Of a DNA stretch of 64,000 bases, positions 7,887-17,868 are shown piece by piece. A model generated the notes under the pieces. That model did no database searches. It was not told the origin of the DNA and saw only the letters and a program-made list of their open reading frames with translations. Each line of letters opens with the position of its first letter. The stretch's first letter is position 1. The position numbers and the translations under genes were made by a program. Origin of the DNA: Streptococcus equinus (GTDB lineage Bacteria > Bacillota > Bacilli > Lactobacillales > Streptococcaceae); contig NZ_FNJK01000002.1 in the NCBI RefSeq assembly GCF_900104225.1, positions 248,001 through 312,000 on the forward strand, read 5' to 3'.

Positions 7887-9806
7887 ATGATTATTTTACA
7901 AGGAAACAAAATTGAACGCTCATTTTCGGGCGATGTCTTATTTGACAATATTAATATTCAAGTTGATGAAAAAGACCGCATTGCGCTTGTTGGGCGAAAT
8001 GGTGCTGGTAAATCAACTTTGCTTAAAATTTTAGTCGGTGAAGAAGCACCAACATCAGGTGAAATCAATACAAAACGTGACTTGAGTTTGTCATATTTGG
8101 CGCAAGATAGCCGTTTTGAGTCAGAAAATACCATTTTTGATGAAATGTTGCACGTTTTTGATGATGTGCGTAGCATGGAATCTCGTCTTCGTAAGATGGA
8201 AATGCAAATGGCAGAGCTAACAGGTGATGCTTTTGATAAATTGATGTCGGATTACGACCGTTTATCAGAAGAATTTCGTGTTAAAGGTGGATTCACTTAC
8301 GAGGCAGAAATCAAAGCCATTTTAAACGGCTTCAAATTTGATGAATCGATGTGGCAAATGAAGATTTCTGAGTTGTCTGGTGGGCAAAATACGCGCTTGG
8401 CTCTTGCTAAAATGTTGCTTGAAAAGCCTGAACTTCTTGTACTTGACGAACCAACCAACCACTTGGACATTGAAACAATTGCTTGGCTTGAAAATTACTT
8501 GGTCAATTATCAAGGCGCATTGATTATTGTCAGCCACGACCGTTATTTCCTAGATAAAGTAGCAACAGTGACTCTCGATTTGACAACACATTCGCTTGAT
8601 CGATACGTTGGAAACTATTCTAAATTTATGGATTTGAAGGCTGAGAAATTAGCGCTCGAAGCCAAAAATTATGAAAAACAAGCGAAAGAAATTGCTAAGT
8701 TAGAAGACTTCGTTCAACGTAACATTGTGCGTGCCTCAACGACAAAACGTGCTCAAGCTCGACGTAAACAATTGGAAAAAATGGAACGCTTGGACAAACC
8801 AACCGCTGGTCAAAAATCAGCTAATATGACTTTCCACGCTGATAAAGTGTCAGGAAACGTTGTATTGACAGTAGCAGATGCAGCGATTGGCTATGATGAC
8901 CAAATCTTGTCAGAACCAATCAACATTGATGTCAAGAAATTTGATGCCATTGCCATCGTTGGACCAAATGGTATCGGAAAATCAACCTTGATTAAATCAA
9001 TTGTGGGTCAGATTCCATTTATTAAAGGCTCATCGACTTATGGCGCTAACGTTGAAGTGGGTTACTATGACCAAACACAATCCAATTTAACACGTACCAA
9101 TACTGTCCTTGATGAGCTATGGAATGATTTTTCAACAACACCAGAAGTGGAAATTAGAAATCGCCTGGGAGCCTTTCTCTTCTCTGGTGACGATGTTAAG
9201 AAATCTGTTAGTATGCTTTCTGGTGGTGAGCGCGCTCGACTATTGCTTGCTAAATTGTCAATGCAAAATAATAACTTCCTTATCCTTGACGAACCAACCA
9301 ACCACTTGGATATCGACAGTAAGGAAGTTTTGGAAGACGCCTTGATTGATTTTGACGGGACACTTTTATTTGTCAGTCACGACCGTTATTTCATTAACCG
9401 TGTGGCAACGAAAGTGCTTGAAATCTCTGAAGAAGGTTCAACACTTTATCTAGGTGACTATGATTATTACCTTGAGAAAAAAGCAGAGCTTGAAGAATTG
9501 GAACGCTTGAAAGCTGAAGAAGCACAAGAAAAGACAGCTACGGTTGTTGAAAAAGCGCCCGCAAATGATTATCAAGCCCAAAAAGCTAACCAGAAAGAAC
9601 TTCGTAAGCTCACACGTCGCATTGCTGAAATCGAAAATCAATTAGAAGAGATTGAGGCGCGTGAAGAAGAAATCAATCAAGCTATGTTGGCTACAAATGA
9701 TGCAACAGAACTTGTTGATCTTCAAAAAGAACTTGATGAATTAACTGAACAACAAGAAAACCTCATGTTAGAATGGGAAGAACTCAGCGAAAAAGTTGAG
9801 GGGTGA
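7887..9806 (+). CDS. ABC-F family ATPase, YdiF/Uup-like (639 aa)
   Basis: Two ABC ATPase domains and no membrane segments, the ABC-F layout. Walker A GRNGAGKST (about 36-44) and GPNGIGKST; signatures LSGGQNTRL and LSGGERARL; both Walker B regions end in LDEPTNHLD. A charged inter-domain linker (about 245-305, rich in Lys/Arg) is the P-site tRNA interaction motif, and residues about 530-639 form a coiled coil. ABC-F proteins act on the ribosome; the YdiF group is not a proven resistance factor. The start ATG lies six bases after an extended -10 (TGTTAAAAT, 7872-7880), so the mRNA may be leaderless. Confidence 0.85.
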   Translation: MIILQGNKIERSFSGDVLFDNINIQVDEKDRIALVGRNGAGKSTLLKILVGEEAPTSGEINTKRDLSLSYLAQDSRFESENTIFDEMLHVFDDVRSMESRLRKMEMQMAELTGDAFDKLMSDYDRLSEEFRVKGGFTYEAEIKAILNGFKFDESMWQMKISELSGGQNTRLALAKMLLEKPELLVLDEPTNHLDIETIAWLENYLVNYQGALIIVSHDRYFLDKVATVTLDLTTHSLDRYVGNYSKFMDLKAEKLALEAKNYEKQAKEIAKLEDFVQRNIVRASTTKRAQARRKQLEKMERLDKPTAGQKSANMTFHADKVSGNVVLTVADAAIGYDDQILSEPINIDVKKFDAIAIVGPNGIGKSTLIKSIVGQIPFIKGSSTYGANVEVGYYDQTQSNLTRTNTVLDELWNDFSTTPEVEIRNRLGAFLFSGDDVKKSVSMLSGGERARLLLAKLSMQNNNFLILDEPTNHLDIDSKEVLEDALIDFDGTLLFVSHDRYFINRVATKVLEISEEGSTLYLGDYDYYLEKKAELEELERLKAEEAQEKTATVVEKAPANDYQAQKANQKELRKLTRRIAEIENQLEEIEAREEEINQAMLATNDATELVDLQKELDELTEQQENLMLEWEELSEKVEG

Positions 9807-9851
9807 AATTGACCTAATGAGTGCAATGCTGAAGTGGGGAAAGGAGAATTT

Positions 9852-10709
9852 ATGCAAGATTATGGACCAATCTTTAAAGAATCTCGAATCAATCGTGGTT
9901 TTTCTTTGAAGCAGGTAGCCTGCGATGATTTATCCATTTCACAGCTATCGCGTTTTGAACGAGGTGAGTCCGATATTTCTCTAAATAAATTTCTTCTAGC
10001 CTTGCAAGCCATTCAACTTTCACTTGATGAATTCATGAATCGAGCCAATAACTACAAAAAACTGGGACAGAAGAAATTGATGTCTCAAATGGCTGTTTAC
10101 CATTATCAGAAGGATGTTCAAGGCTTGGAGAAAATGATTCAAGAGGAACAAAAGAAACTTGAAAAAGATTTTACTGATATCCAAGCAAAGCTTAATATCA
10201 TTCTCTTTCGAGGCATGATTTGCCAATGCGACGACACTCGTACTATGTCAAAAGAGGATTTGGATTTTGTGATTGATTACCTCTTTCAAAAAGAAAACTG
10301 GGAAATTGGTGATTTAATCTTAATTGGTAATTTTTACACCTTTTATCCAACTCCTTTGATGAGTCGCATGGTTAGAGAAATTCTGAAACGAGTCGATTAT
10401 TATTCTGAGATTTCAACGAATCGAAATTTGGTTGAATGCACCTTGATTAATATGATAGAGATTTGCACAGAGCGTGGGGAATTAGGGGAAGCGAGCTTTT
10501 TTGAGAAAGAAGCTGAAAAGTTATTGTCAAATGAGCGAAATGCTTATCACCGTACGGTTTTTCTCTACGAAAAGGGGTTCTTAAAATATGCTAAAGGTGA
10601 TTTCAGCGGGATAGATGATATGAAAAATGCCATTTTTTGTTTTGAAGTGACTGGTGCTATCAATCACGCGAAACACTATCAATCTCATATGGAAAAAGTT
10701 TTAAAATGA
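9852..10709 (+). CDS. Rgg/GadR/MutR-family transcriptional regulator (285 aa)
   Basis: An N-terminal helix-turn-helix (about residues 5-60, with SISQLSRFERGESDISL) and a C-terminal helical repeat region, as in Rgg proteins, which are peptide-pheromone or environment-sensing regulators of streptococci. I place the start at ATG 9852, five bases after AAGGAG; a GTG at 9834 in frame has no such site. The following MFS gene is the natural target. I saw no SHP-type pheromone gene next to it. Confidence 0.85.
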   Translation: MQDYGPIFKESRINRGFSLKQVACDDLSISQLSRFERGESDISLNKFLLALQAIQLSLDEFMNRANNYKKLGQKKLMSQMAVYHYQKDVQGLEKMIQEEQKKLEKDFTDIQAKLNIILFRGMICQCDDTRTMSKEDLDFVIDYLFQKENWEIGDLILIGNFYTFYPTPLMSRMVREILKRVDYYSEISTNRNLVECTLINMIEICTERGELGEASFFEKEAEKLLSNERNAYHRTVFLYEKGFLKYAKGDFSGIDDMKNAIFCFEVTGAINHAKHYQSHMEKVLK

Positions 10710-10736
10710 AAAATTCTCGTATTCGGGAATTTTTTT
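10709..10736 (+). terminator. Terminator after the rgg gene
   Basis: AAAAATTC (10709-10716) pairs with GAATTTTT (10727-10734), with an inner CG/CG pair, and runs into T residues. Its place right after the rgg stop argues against starting the next gene at the overlapping ATG at 10706. Confidence 0.6.
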
Positions 10737-10789
10737 ATTCCCTTAAAAATCTCATTTATAGTAATGGAAAAGATTTAAGGGGGATGAAA

Positions 10790-11998
10790 GTGGAGAAAAA
10801 CAGTTTAAAACTTTTAGCAAGTAGGGCAGTTAACAAACTTGGAGATGTTTTATATGATTATGGGAATAGCAGTTGGATTGCGTCCATGGGCAGTTTTGGA
10901 CAAAAGATGTTGGGAATTTACCAAATTGTCGAAGTTGTGATTGCTATTATCCTTAATCCATTTGGTGGAGCAATTGCAGATAGGTTTAGGCGTCGCAAGA
11001 TTTTGCTTTGGACTGATGGACTTTGTGCTTTGCTGTGTGTAATCTTGGCATTTATTCCTAGTAATCGCTTGATGTTATACGGTTTGATTCTGGCAAATAT
11101 GCTGCTTGCTGTATCGAATGCTTTTTCTAACCCAGCTTATCGAGCTTATGTTCCTGAGGTTGTCAAAAAAGAGAAGCTTGTTAGTTATAATTCGTATTTA
11201 GAAACCTCTGTTCAAATCATTAAGGTGAGTTCACCTCTATTAGGATTTCTTATTTACCATTATTTGGGGATTCGTTGGACTTTAATTGTGGATAGTTTGA
11301 CTTTTGGGATTTCTTTTCTTTGTCTGCTGATGATTAGGCATGTTGACTATGTTGGACACGAAATCAGACAGAATTTAACATCTAGAGAGATTCTTAAAGA
11401 TATTTGGAAAGGATTTTTATATATTGTTGCTCAAAAAGAGATATTTTTTCTTTTGATAATGGCTACAACGGTAAATCTTTTCTTGGCAATGCTGACTTAT
11501 TTATTGCCTTTTAGTTCTAGTATTTTTAAAATGTCGAGTGCTTATGCGACACTCCTTAGTTTATCGGCAGTTGGTTCTATTTTCGGTGCGATAGTGTCCA
11601 AAAGAGTTCCTAATACGATATCAGCATTATTATGGGCATTAGGGTTTAGCGGGCTAGGAATAACTGTTTTGGCTATTTCACCCTTAACAGGTTTGCCTAT
11701 TTTTTTGAGTTTTTCTGGAGTGTTGTTTTACAATCTTTTTGAAACTATCTTTAATATTCATTTCTTTAGTCAAGTTCAAAGTCGTGTCGCTAATGAGTAT
11801 ATGGGACGAGTGATTTCAAGTATTTATACTTTAGCGATTCTATTTATGCCATTAGGAACTTTAGTGATGACTTTGATAAGAAGTAGTATTTCGGCTTATA
11901 GTTTTATCATTATTGGCTTAGCTGTTTTTCTATTAGCCATGGTAGGATTATGTTATAGCAACAAACGATTGAAACTATCTCACGAAAAAGAAGGGTAA
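10790..11998 (+). CDS. MFS transporter (402 aa)
   Basis: About twelve hydrophobic segments and the MFS loop signature GGAIADRFRRRK after helix 2. The family contains macrolide and multidrug exporters (MefA-like 12-TM proteins). I choose the GTG at 10790, which has AAGGGGG six bases upstream; an in-frame ATG at 10784 touches that site and the ATG at 10706 lies in a terminator hairpin. The gene follows an Rgg regulator, so Rgg-controlled export of a peptide or drug is possible but unproven. Substrate unknown. Confidence 0.75.
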   Translation: MEKNSLKLLASRAVNKLGDVLYDYGNSSWIASMGSFGQKMLGIYQIVEVVIAIILNPFGGAIADRFRRRKILLWTDGLCALLCVILAFIPSNRLMLYGLILANMLLAVSNAFSNPAYRAYVPEVVKKEKLVSYNSYLETSVQIIKVSSPLLGFLIYHYLGIRWTLIVDSLTFGISFLCLLMIRHVDYVGHEIRQNLTSREILKDIWKGFLYIVAQKEIFFLLIMATTVNLFLAMLTYLLPFSSSIFKMSSAYATLLSLSAVGSIFGAIVSKRVPNTISALLWALGFSGLGITVLAISPLTGLPIFLSFSGVLFYNLFETIFNIHFFSQVQSRVANEYMGRVISSIYTLAILFMPLGTLVMTLIRSSISAYSFIIIGLAVFLLAMVGLCYSNKRLKLSHEKEG

Positions 11999-12096
11999 CT
12001 CTTTAATGGTATGCAGCTGTCTGGGATTGGCAATATGCTAATTTTGGATAAGTTTGCATATCATTTTTTAGTTTTTTGAAAATCAATAGCAGGCTA

Positions 12097-12157
12097 TTGA
12101 CTTTTTGACTCAAAGTTTTATAATAATGAATGGAATAAAATGAAATGTTTAGCAAAC
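12097..12157 (+). promoter_or_regulatory. Promoter of the marR-ABC-ABC operon
   Basis: -35 TTGACT (12097-12102), 16-base spacer, -10 TATAAT (12119-12124). A near-palindrome GTTTAGCAAAC (12147-12157) lies just downstream and could be the MarR operator. The preceding stretch from 11999 holds no gene that I can support. Confidence 0.6.
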
Positions 12158-12226
12158 TTTAAAAAATGTCTACAAATTCTGACGGATGTTTTTTAGGGAC
12201 TTGCTTTTTTATTGTCGGAGGTAACT

Positions 12227-12673
12227 ATGAATCCTAAAAATGCTCCATATGGTTGGCTTGTTAAGCGAATTGCGCATCGTTTGGAACAAAACATGAATAA
12301 TTTCTTGAAGCCTTATAACATTACTATTATGCAATCTTGGGTGTTGTTGTACTTAAAAGATGACAAGGATTGTTGTACTTATAAGGAATTAGAGAGAGAA
12401 TTTGAAGTGTCGCAACCAACCATGGCTGGGATTATCTCGCGTTTGGAACAAAAGGAATTAGTTATTACAGGTCAGGATGAAAAAGACAAGCGTATCAAGA
12501 AAGTGCGTATTTCTGATAAGGGCTTGGACTTGATTATGCTGGTTTGTGGTCACTTGGAAGAGTCTGAAGACGATATCATTAGAGGCTTTTTTGATAAAGA
12601 TCAAGAAACATTTCATTCATTGCTCGAACGAGCTTATTATAATGTTGTAGAAAGAGGTGACGAGAATGATTAA
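12227..12673 (+). CDS. MarR-family transcriptional regulator (148 aa)
   Basis: Winged-helix regulator: FEVSQPTMAGIISRLEQ is the recognition-helix region and EKDKRIKKVRIS the wing. MarR proteins are usually ligand-released repressors. The start is ATG 12227, preceded by GGAGGT. The gene overlaps the exporter gene that follows, the arrangement seen in SatR-SatAB of Streptococcus suis, where the MarR protein represses a fluoroquinolone exporter. By analogy it should control its own operon. Confidence 0.85.
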   Translation: MNPKNAPYGWLVKRIAHRLEQNMNNFLKPYNITIMQSWVLLYLKDDKDCCTYKELEREFEVSQPTMAGIISRLEQKELVITGQDEKDKRIKKVRISDKGLDLIMLVCGHLEESEDDIIRGFFDKDQETFHSLLERAYYNVVERGDEND

Positions 12674-14417
12674 AACTCTTTTAGCTCAAGTTAAGGAGTA
12701 TAAAGCTCCATCTTTATTAGCTCCTTTGTGTGCAGCTTTAGAGGTTTTCTTCGATATGTCAGTCCCTTTTGTCATTGCTAAGTTAATTGACCAAGGGGTA
12801 CAAGCTGGGAATTTAGCTGTTGCCATGAAGTACGGAATTTTAATGTTGGTTCTTGCTTCATGTGGTTTGACAACAGGTTTCTTGGCTGGTAAATTCGCTG
12901 CGCAAGCCTCAGCAGGATTTGCCGCTAATTTGCGTGAAGGAATGTATGAAAATATTCAAACCTTCGCCTTTTCAAATATTGATAAATACAGTACAGCTGG
13001 TCTTGTCACTCGTATGACAACAGACGTTACAAATGTTCAAAATGCTTATCAAATGATTATTCGTATCGTTGTGCGTGCACCGCTGACAATCATTGTTAGT
13101 ATGATTATGTGTTTTGTGGTGGATCGTCGCTTGAGTTTGATTTTCCTTGCTGCAGTTTTGATTTTAGGAGCAGCGCTTTTATTTATCATGCGTAAGGCTA
13201 TGACAACTTTCAATTACGTCTTTCGTAAATACGATGATTTGAACGCGAGTGTTCAAGAAAATATTTCAGCCATTCGAGTGGTGAAAGCATTTGTACGTGA
13301 AAAATATGAAAATAAAAAATTCACGAAGGCTGCTGAGAATATTTATCGTCTTTTTGTAAAAGCTGAAAAAATTATCATCTTTAATGTGCCAGTCATGATG
13401 TTTATCATCTTTACATGTATTATTTGCTTGTCATGGTTTGGGGCACAGTTTATCGTTGATGGTAGTTTGACAACTGGGGAATTGACTTCATTGATGTCAT
13501 ATATTTTTGCCATGATGATGTCACTAATGATGTTGTCAATGATTATGGTCATGATTTCAATGAGTACAGCCAGTGCCGAACGTATTGCAGAAGTGCTTAA
13601 TGAAAAAGCTGATATCGTAAACCCTGAAAATCCATTGATGGAAGTTCCAAATGGAAACATCGAGTTTAACCACGTGCATTTTTCATACAAACACGGTGGT
13701 GGAGAAGAAGTGTTATCTGACATTGACCTTAGTGTCAAATCTGGTGAAATCATCGGTGTTATCGGTGGTACTGGTTCTGGTAAGACATCATTTGCTAACT
13801 TGATTTCTCGTCTTTATGATGTGGATGCAGGGTCAGTTAAAGTTGGTGGACACGATGTTCGCGAATACGATTTGGAAGTTCTTCGTGACCAAGTTGCCGT
13901 AGTGCTTCAAAAAAATGTCCTTTTCTCAGGTACTATTCTTGATAACCTTCGTTGGGGGAATGAAAATGCGACTGACGAAGAATGTATGGAAGCTTGTCGC
14001 CAAGCTTGTGCAGACGAATTTATCGAACGCTTCCCTGACAAATACAATACATGGATTGAACAAGGCGGAAGTAATGTCTCAGGTGGACAAAAACAACGTC
14101 TTTGTATCGCTCGTGCTTTGCTGAAAAAACCAAAAGTTTTGATTTTGGATGATTCAACAAGTGCCGTAGATACTGCGACAGATGCTAATATCCGTCAATC
14201 ATTTGAAGAAACCATTCCTGGAACAACTAAAATCATCATTGCTCAACGTATTTCAAGTGTGCAACACGCTGATAAAATTTTGGTCCTTGATGATGGTAAA
14301 ATCTCAGGTTTTGCTAGTCACGATGAATTGCTTAAAACAAACGCTATTTACCGTGAAATCAACGAGGTTCAACAACAAGGTAGCGGGGATTTTGATGAGG
14401 AAGGAGGTAATAACTAA
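12666..14417 (+). CDS. Heterodimeric ABC exporter, subunit 1 with degenerate catalytic site (583 aa)
   Basis: Type-IV exporter half: six N-terminal membrane segments, then an ATPase domain with Walker A GGTGSGKTS, signature VSGGQKQRL and Walker B LILDDSTSAVD. The residue after the Walker B Asp is Asp, not the catalytic Glu, so this subunit supplies the degenerate site of an asymmetric pair such as BmrC/BmrD or SatA/SatB. Start ATG 12666 has AGAGGTGA upstream and overlaps marR by eight bases. Probable multidrug efflux; substrate not determinable. Confidence 0.85.
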   Translation: MIKTLLAQVKEYKAPSLLAPLCAALEVFFDMSVPFVIAKLIDQGVQAGNLAVAMKYGILMLVLASCGLTTGFLAGKFAAQASAGFAANLREGMYENIQTFAFSNIDKYSTAGLVTRMTTDVTNVQNAYQMIIRIVVRAPLTIIVSMIMCFVVDRRLSLIFLAAVLILGAALLFIMRKAMTTFNYVFRKYDDLNASVQENISAIRVVKAFVREKYENKKFTKAAENIYRLFVKAEKIIIFNVPVMMFIIFTCIICLSWFGAQFIVDGSLTTGELTSLMSYIFAMMMSLMMLSMIMVMISMSTASAERIAEVLNEKADIVNPENPLMEVPNGNIEFNHVHFSYKHGGGEEVLSDIDLSVKSGEIIGVIGGTGSGKTSFANLISRLYDVDAGSVKVGGHDVREYDLEVLRDQVAVVLQKNVLFSGTILDNLRWGNENATDEECMEACRQACADEFIERFPDKYNTWIEQGGSNVSGGQKQRLCIARALLKKPKVLILDDSTSAVDTATDANIRQSFEETIPGTTKIIIAQRISSVQHADKILVLDDGKISGFASHDELLKTNAIYREINEVQQQGSGDFDEEGGNN

Positions 14418-16294
14418 TGTCTCAACCTAAAAAAGAAGTGAACAAACAAGCCACACTAAAACGCGTTTTGGCTTATGTGATTAAGAATTATAAATGGCGA
14501 TTCATGGCTGTTTTTGTCTTGATTCTAATTGCTGCGCTTTGTATGGTTCGTTTTAGTTTGTTCATGCAAACCTTGATTGATAGTTATGTCACACCTCTTT
14601 TAGCTGCAAAAAATCCTGACTTTTCTGGTTTAGCACATGCCATTTTCCAATTAATCATTATTGGAATCATCGGGGTAGCAAGTACTTACACTTATAACCG
14701 TTTGATGGTTTATGTGGGACAAGGAACAATGCGCCGTATTCGTATTGACCTCTTTACGCACATGGAAAGCTTGCCAATCAAGTACTTTGATACGCATGCT
14801 CACGGGGACATCATGTCAATCTATACCAATGACGTTGATACTCTTCGTCAATTGATTGGACAAAGTATCCCGCAAGTGGTCAACTCAAGCTTTTCGATTT
14901 TGACAACTTTTGTCAGCATGTTAGTTCTAAATGTGCCATTGTCAGCCTTGTCAGTTTTCATGGTTATTGTTTTGCTTTATGTAGCTCGTAAAATCGCTGC
15001 GCAATCATCTAAATATTTCCATGACCAACAAAATGACCTTGGTCGTGTCAATGGTTTTATCGAAGAAATGATGGATGGTCAAAAAGTTGTTAAAGTCTTT
15101 AACCACGAAGAACGTGCGAAAGAAGATTTCCGTAAACTCAATCAAGAACTTCGTCATTCAGCTACAAATGCCAATATCTTTGCTAACATCTTGATGCCAG
15201 TATCTGCTAATATTGGTAACTTATCTTATGTTCTTTGTGCAATGCTGGGTGCTGTTTTAGCTCTTCATGGTTATGCTGGATTGACTTTGGGAACTTTGGT
15301 TTCTTTCCTGGCTTTGAACCGTGGATTTACTAACCCAATTACTCAAATCAGCCAACAAATCAACTCAGTGGTTATGGCGATGGCTGGTGCCAATCGTGTC
15401 TTTAAACTGCTTGATGCTGAAGTAGAAGTTGATGAAGGTTATGTTGAATTGGTTAATGCCAAAGAAGATGCTGATGGTAATCTTCAAGAAGTTGAAGAAG
15501 CTACTGGTACATGGGCATGGAAACATCCACATGAAGATGGTACAGTGACTTATCACAAGCAAGAAGGTCGCGTGACTTTCACAGACGTTACCTTTGGATA
15601 CAATGATGATAAGATGGTGCTTCATGACATCAATCTTTTTGCAGAACCTGGCCAAAAGATTGCCTTTGTCGGTTCAACTGGTGCTGGTAAAACAACTATT
15701 ACGAACTTGATTAACCGTTTCTACGATATCCAAGAAGGTAAGATTCATTACGATGGCATCAATATCCGTAAAATCAAAAAAGCAGATCTTCGTCGCAGTT
15801 TAGGGATTGTGCTTCAAGATACACACCTCTTTACAGGAACAGTCATGGATAATATTCGTTATGGACGTTTGGATGCGACCGATGAGGAATGTATCGATGC
15901 TGCAAAATTGGCAAATGCGCATGATTTCATTAAACGCTTGCCTGAAGGTTACGATACTGTTTTGACAGGTGACGGAAGTAACCTGTCTCAAGGTCAACGT
16001 CAATTGCTTGCGATTGCGCGTGCAGCCGTGGCAAATCCACCTGCTTTGATTTTGGATGAAGCAACATCATCAATCGATACGCGTACCGAAGTTCACGTTC
16101 AAGAAGGTATGGACGCTCTTATGAAAGGTCGTACAACCTTTGTCATTGCCCACCGCTTATCAACGGTTCGCAACGCTGATTGCATTATGGTTCTTGAACA
16201 AGGACGCATCATTGAACGTGGTAACCACGACGAATTAATCGCTCAAAAAGGCCGTTACTACCAACTCTACACAGGTAACGCCATTAGCGAATAA
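14417..16294 (+). CDS. Heterodimeric ABC exporter, subunit 2 with canonical site (625 aa)
   Basis: Second half-exporter: six membrane segments, a charged insertion of about 60 residues before the ATPase domain, Walker A GSTGAGKTT, signature LSQGQRQLL and Walker B LILDEATSSID with the catalytic Glu intact. It starts in the TAATG overlap with subunit 1, as expected for obligate partners. The insertion (about residues 340-395) is a usual feature of the BmrD/SatB side. Confidence 0.85.
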   Translation: MSQPKKEVNKQATLKRVLAYVIKNYKWRFMAVFVLILIAALCMVRFSLFMQTLIDSYVTPLLAAKNPDFSGLAHAIFQLIIIGIIGVASTYTYNRLMVYVGQGTMRRIRIDLFTHMESLPIKYFDTHAHGDIMSIYTNDVDTLRQLIGQSIPQVVNSSFSILTTFVSMLVLNVPLSALSVFMVIVLLYVARKIAAQSSKYFHDQQNDLGRVNGFIEEMMDGQKVVKVFNHEERAKEDFRKLNQELRHSATNANIFANILMPVSANIGNLSYVLCAMLGAVLALHGYAGLTLGTLVSFLALNRGFTNPITQISQQINSVVMAMAGANRVFKLLDAEVEVDEGYVELVNAKEDADGNLQEVEEATGTWAWKHPHEDGTVTYHKQEGRVTFTDVTFGYNDDKMVLHDINLFAEPGQKIAFVGSTGAGKTTITNLINRFYDIQEGKIHYDGINIRKIKKADLRRSLGIVLQDTHLFTGTVMDNIRYGRLDATDEECIDAAKLANAHDFIKRLPEGYDTVLTGDGSNLSQGQRQLLAIARAAVANPPALILDEATSSIDTRTEVHVQEGMDALMKGRTTFVIAHRLSTVRNADCIMVLEQGRIIERGNHDELIAQKGRYYQLYTGNAISE

Positions 16295-16308
16295 TAGTTT
16301 TAGACAAT

Positions 16309-16350
16309 CTTTGGAAAATAGCAGAGCTGTTTTTCAAGGGTTGTTTTTTG
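16309..16350 (+). terminator. Probable terminator of the exporter operon
   Basis: CTTTGGAAAA (16309-16318) pairs with TTTTTCAAGG (16330-16339), including two G-U pairs, followed by GTTGTTTTTT. It marks the left edge of island 1. Confidence 0.5.
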
Positions 16351-16364
16351 TTTGAAATAAATTT

Positions 16365-16393
16365 CTGAAAACTGTTTCAATTTATGATATAAT
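16365..16393 (+). promoter_or_regulatory. Promoter of LXG copy 1
   Basis: -35 CTGAAA (16365-16370), 17-base spacer, -10 TATAAT (16388-16393). The same promoter and leader, nearly base for base, precede LXG copies 2 (27836) and 3 (53102). Confidence 0.7.
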
Positions 16394-16429
16394 GATTAGA
16401 AAAAATCGGTTAAATTTGGGGAGAGATTT

Positions 16430-17865
16430 ATGAAGATTAAGATGAGCGAGGTAATAGCGCAGCGCGATAGCCTCAAAAGCTCTATCAGTCAAACAAAGAG
16501 TCAGCTTTCAAGCGCAAAGAAAAAGCTCAAAAGCGCAGCCAATTCAGAGGCTCTAAAAGGTGATGTTAAAGATGTGATTGACAATAAAATCAATAACTAC
16601 CAAGTGCCGTTGCTGACGAACTATGTGAACAGTTTGGATGTCATTTCGCAAGGTTATGACAATCTCATCAGCACTTTTAAGAGTATTGTGAGTGAAAATA
16701 GTGACTCTGCCATTATCGACACGGATGTCTTGCAACAAATGGTGGACAAGTTTGACTCACCGTTAGAGCAATTAAAGACAAGCTCAGACGCGATTAACAA
16801 GGCAATTGACGATGTCGCAGACATTGTCACACTAACTAAAGTAACAACGGATGATGCCATTTCAGAATTTAGAGGTGCCAAGAAAGTCCTAACTAACACT
16901 ATCAAGGACATGGGGACGTTTAACAACACAGTCTTTACCAGCGAAGTAGGTAGTATCCTCGATGAGCAAAACACGCAAATTGGCAGTCTGTCAGACCTAG
17001 GCAGCAGCTCATATACAAGCAAGAAAGCCAAAGATTTCTATAGGAAAACAGACTTCAAAATACAGTGGATATATGAATTTATCGGGTGCCGGGTGCCCTA
17101 ACGCTTGAGGCAACAATGCCACTTATGCTGACTTTGAGAAAGAGTGCTAAGGTTAACAAAATGCTATCTAAACCAGGTGGTCCAAGTTAGAAAGATTTAG
17201 AAAACATCGGTGTAGGAATCAAGGAAGATAAAGAAATTCTCTTATATGATAACCTGTATGGTTATGCCAAATGTACCTTTGAAAGCTCAGCATCAAGCAA
17301 AGGAAAGATTGCTTTTACTTTTAATCGTTCAGGTTTGAACAATATTAAGTCGGGAGATACTAAGCTGAAAAAAGGAGAATTAACCTTACCAGTTTCTGGG
17401 TCAGCTATAGAAAATTATCCATCATACGATGTTACTGCAACTTCTAAGGGGATCGCTGGTGTATCAGGCAGTATCGGAAATGAAAAGTCTAAGACAACAT
17501 ATGGTGTTAAGTATATCAATGGCGCTCTGGCAGCCTATACCAGCAATGAATCAAACTTCACCTTACCTTAAGAAAATAGAAACGGAGTCCCTAACCTAAA
17601 AGAAAAAGTCACTTTTGAACAAGGACAATATCTGAGAGATGGCGGGGATGGACCACATTTAACTAAGTATGATTATTGGGTTAGAAAACACAAGACTGAA
17701 ATCGCTATAATTGGAGGAGTTGGGGCATCTGCACTTGCTATATATTTTTCAGGTGGATTAGCAGCCATTCCCAAAATAGCTGATGGACTTTTTACAGTTG
17801 GTTCGGTAGCAGCCTCAGGTGTTGCTTTATTAATTTCAAAAGTTATTACGCCAAAGGGAGATTAA
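16430..17865 (+). pseudogene. LXG-type polymorphic toxin, copy 1, broken
   Basis: The head is a helical LXG domain: a start after GGGAGAG, the L-K-G motif at residues 42-44, and about 200 residues shared with copies 2 and 3. LXG proteins are effectors of type VIIb secretion. After residue 209 the gene is destroyed: a 92-bp deletion relative to copy 3 at 17060/17061, a 7-bp tandem duplication GGGTGCC (17084-17097), TAG at 17188-17190 and TAA at 17569-17571. The intact reading ends at 17101. Mending these gives one frame to 17865, whose tail has glycine-rich membrane segments (a likely pore or depolarising toxin). The two genes that follow are its probable immunity genes. Confidence 0.8.
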
Positions 17866-17868
17866 AAA

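Noticed and set aside
9806..9851. SHP-type pheromone gene next to rgg
   Set aside because: The gap is too short and no small hydrophobic frame with a ribosome-binding site is present nearby.
15365..15655. Antisense open frame in the exporter gene
   Set aside because: No start signals; it is a shadow of the coding strand.
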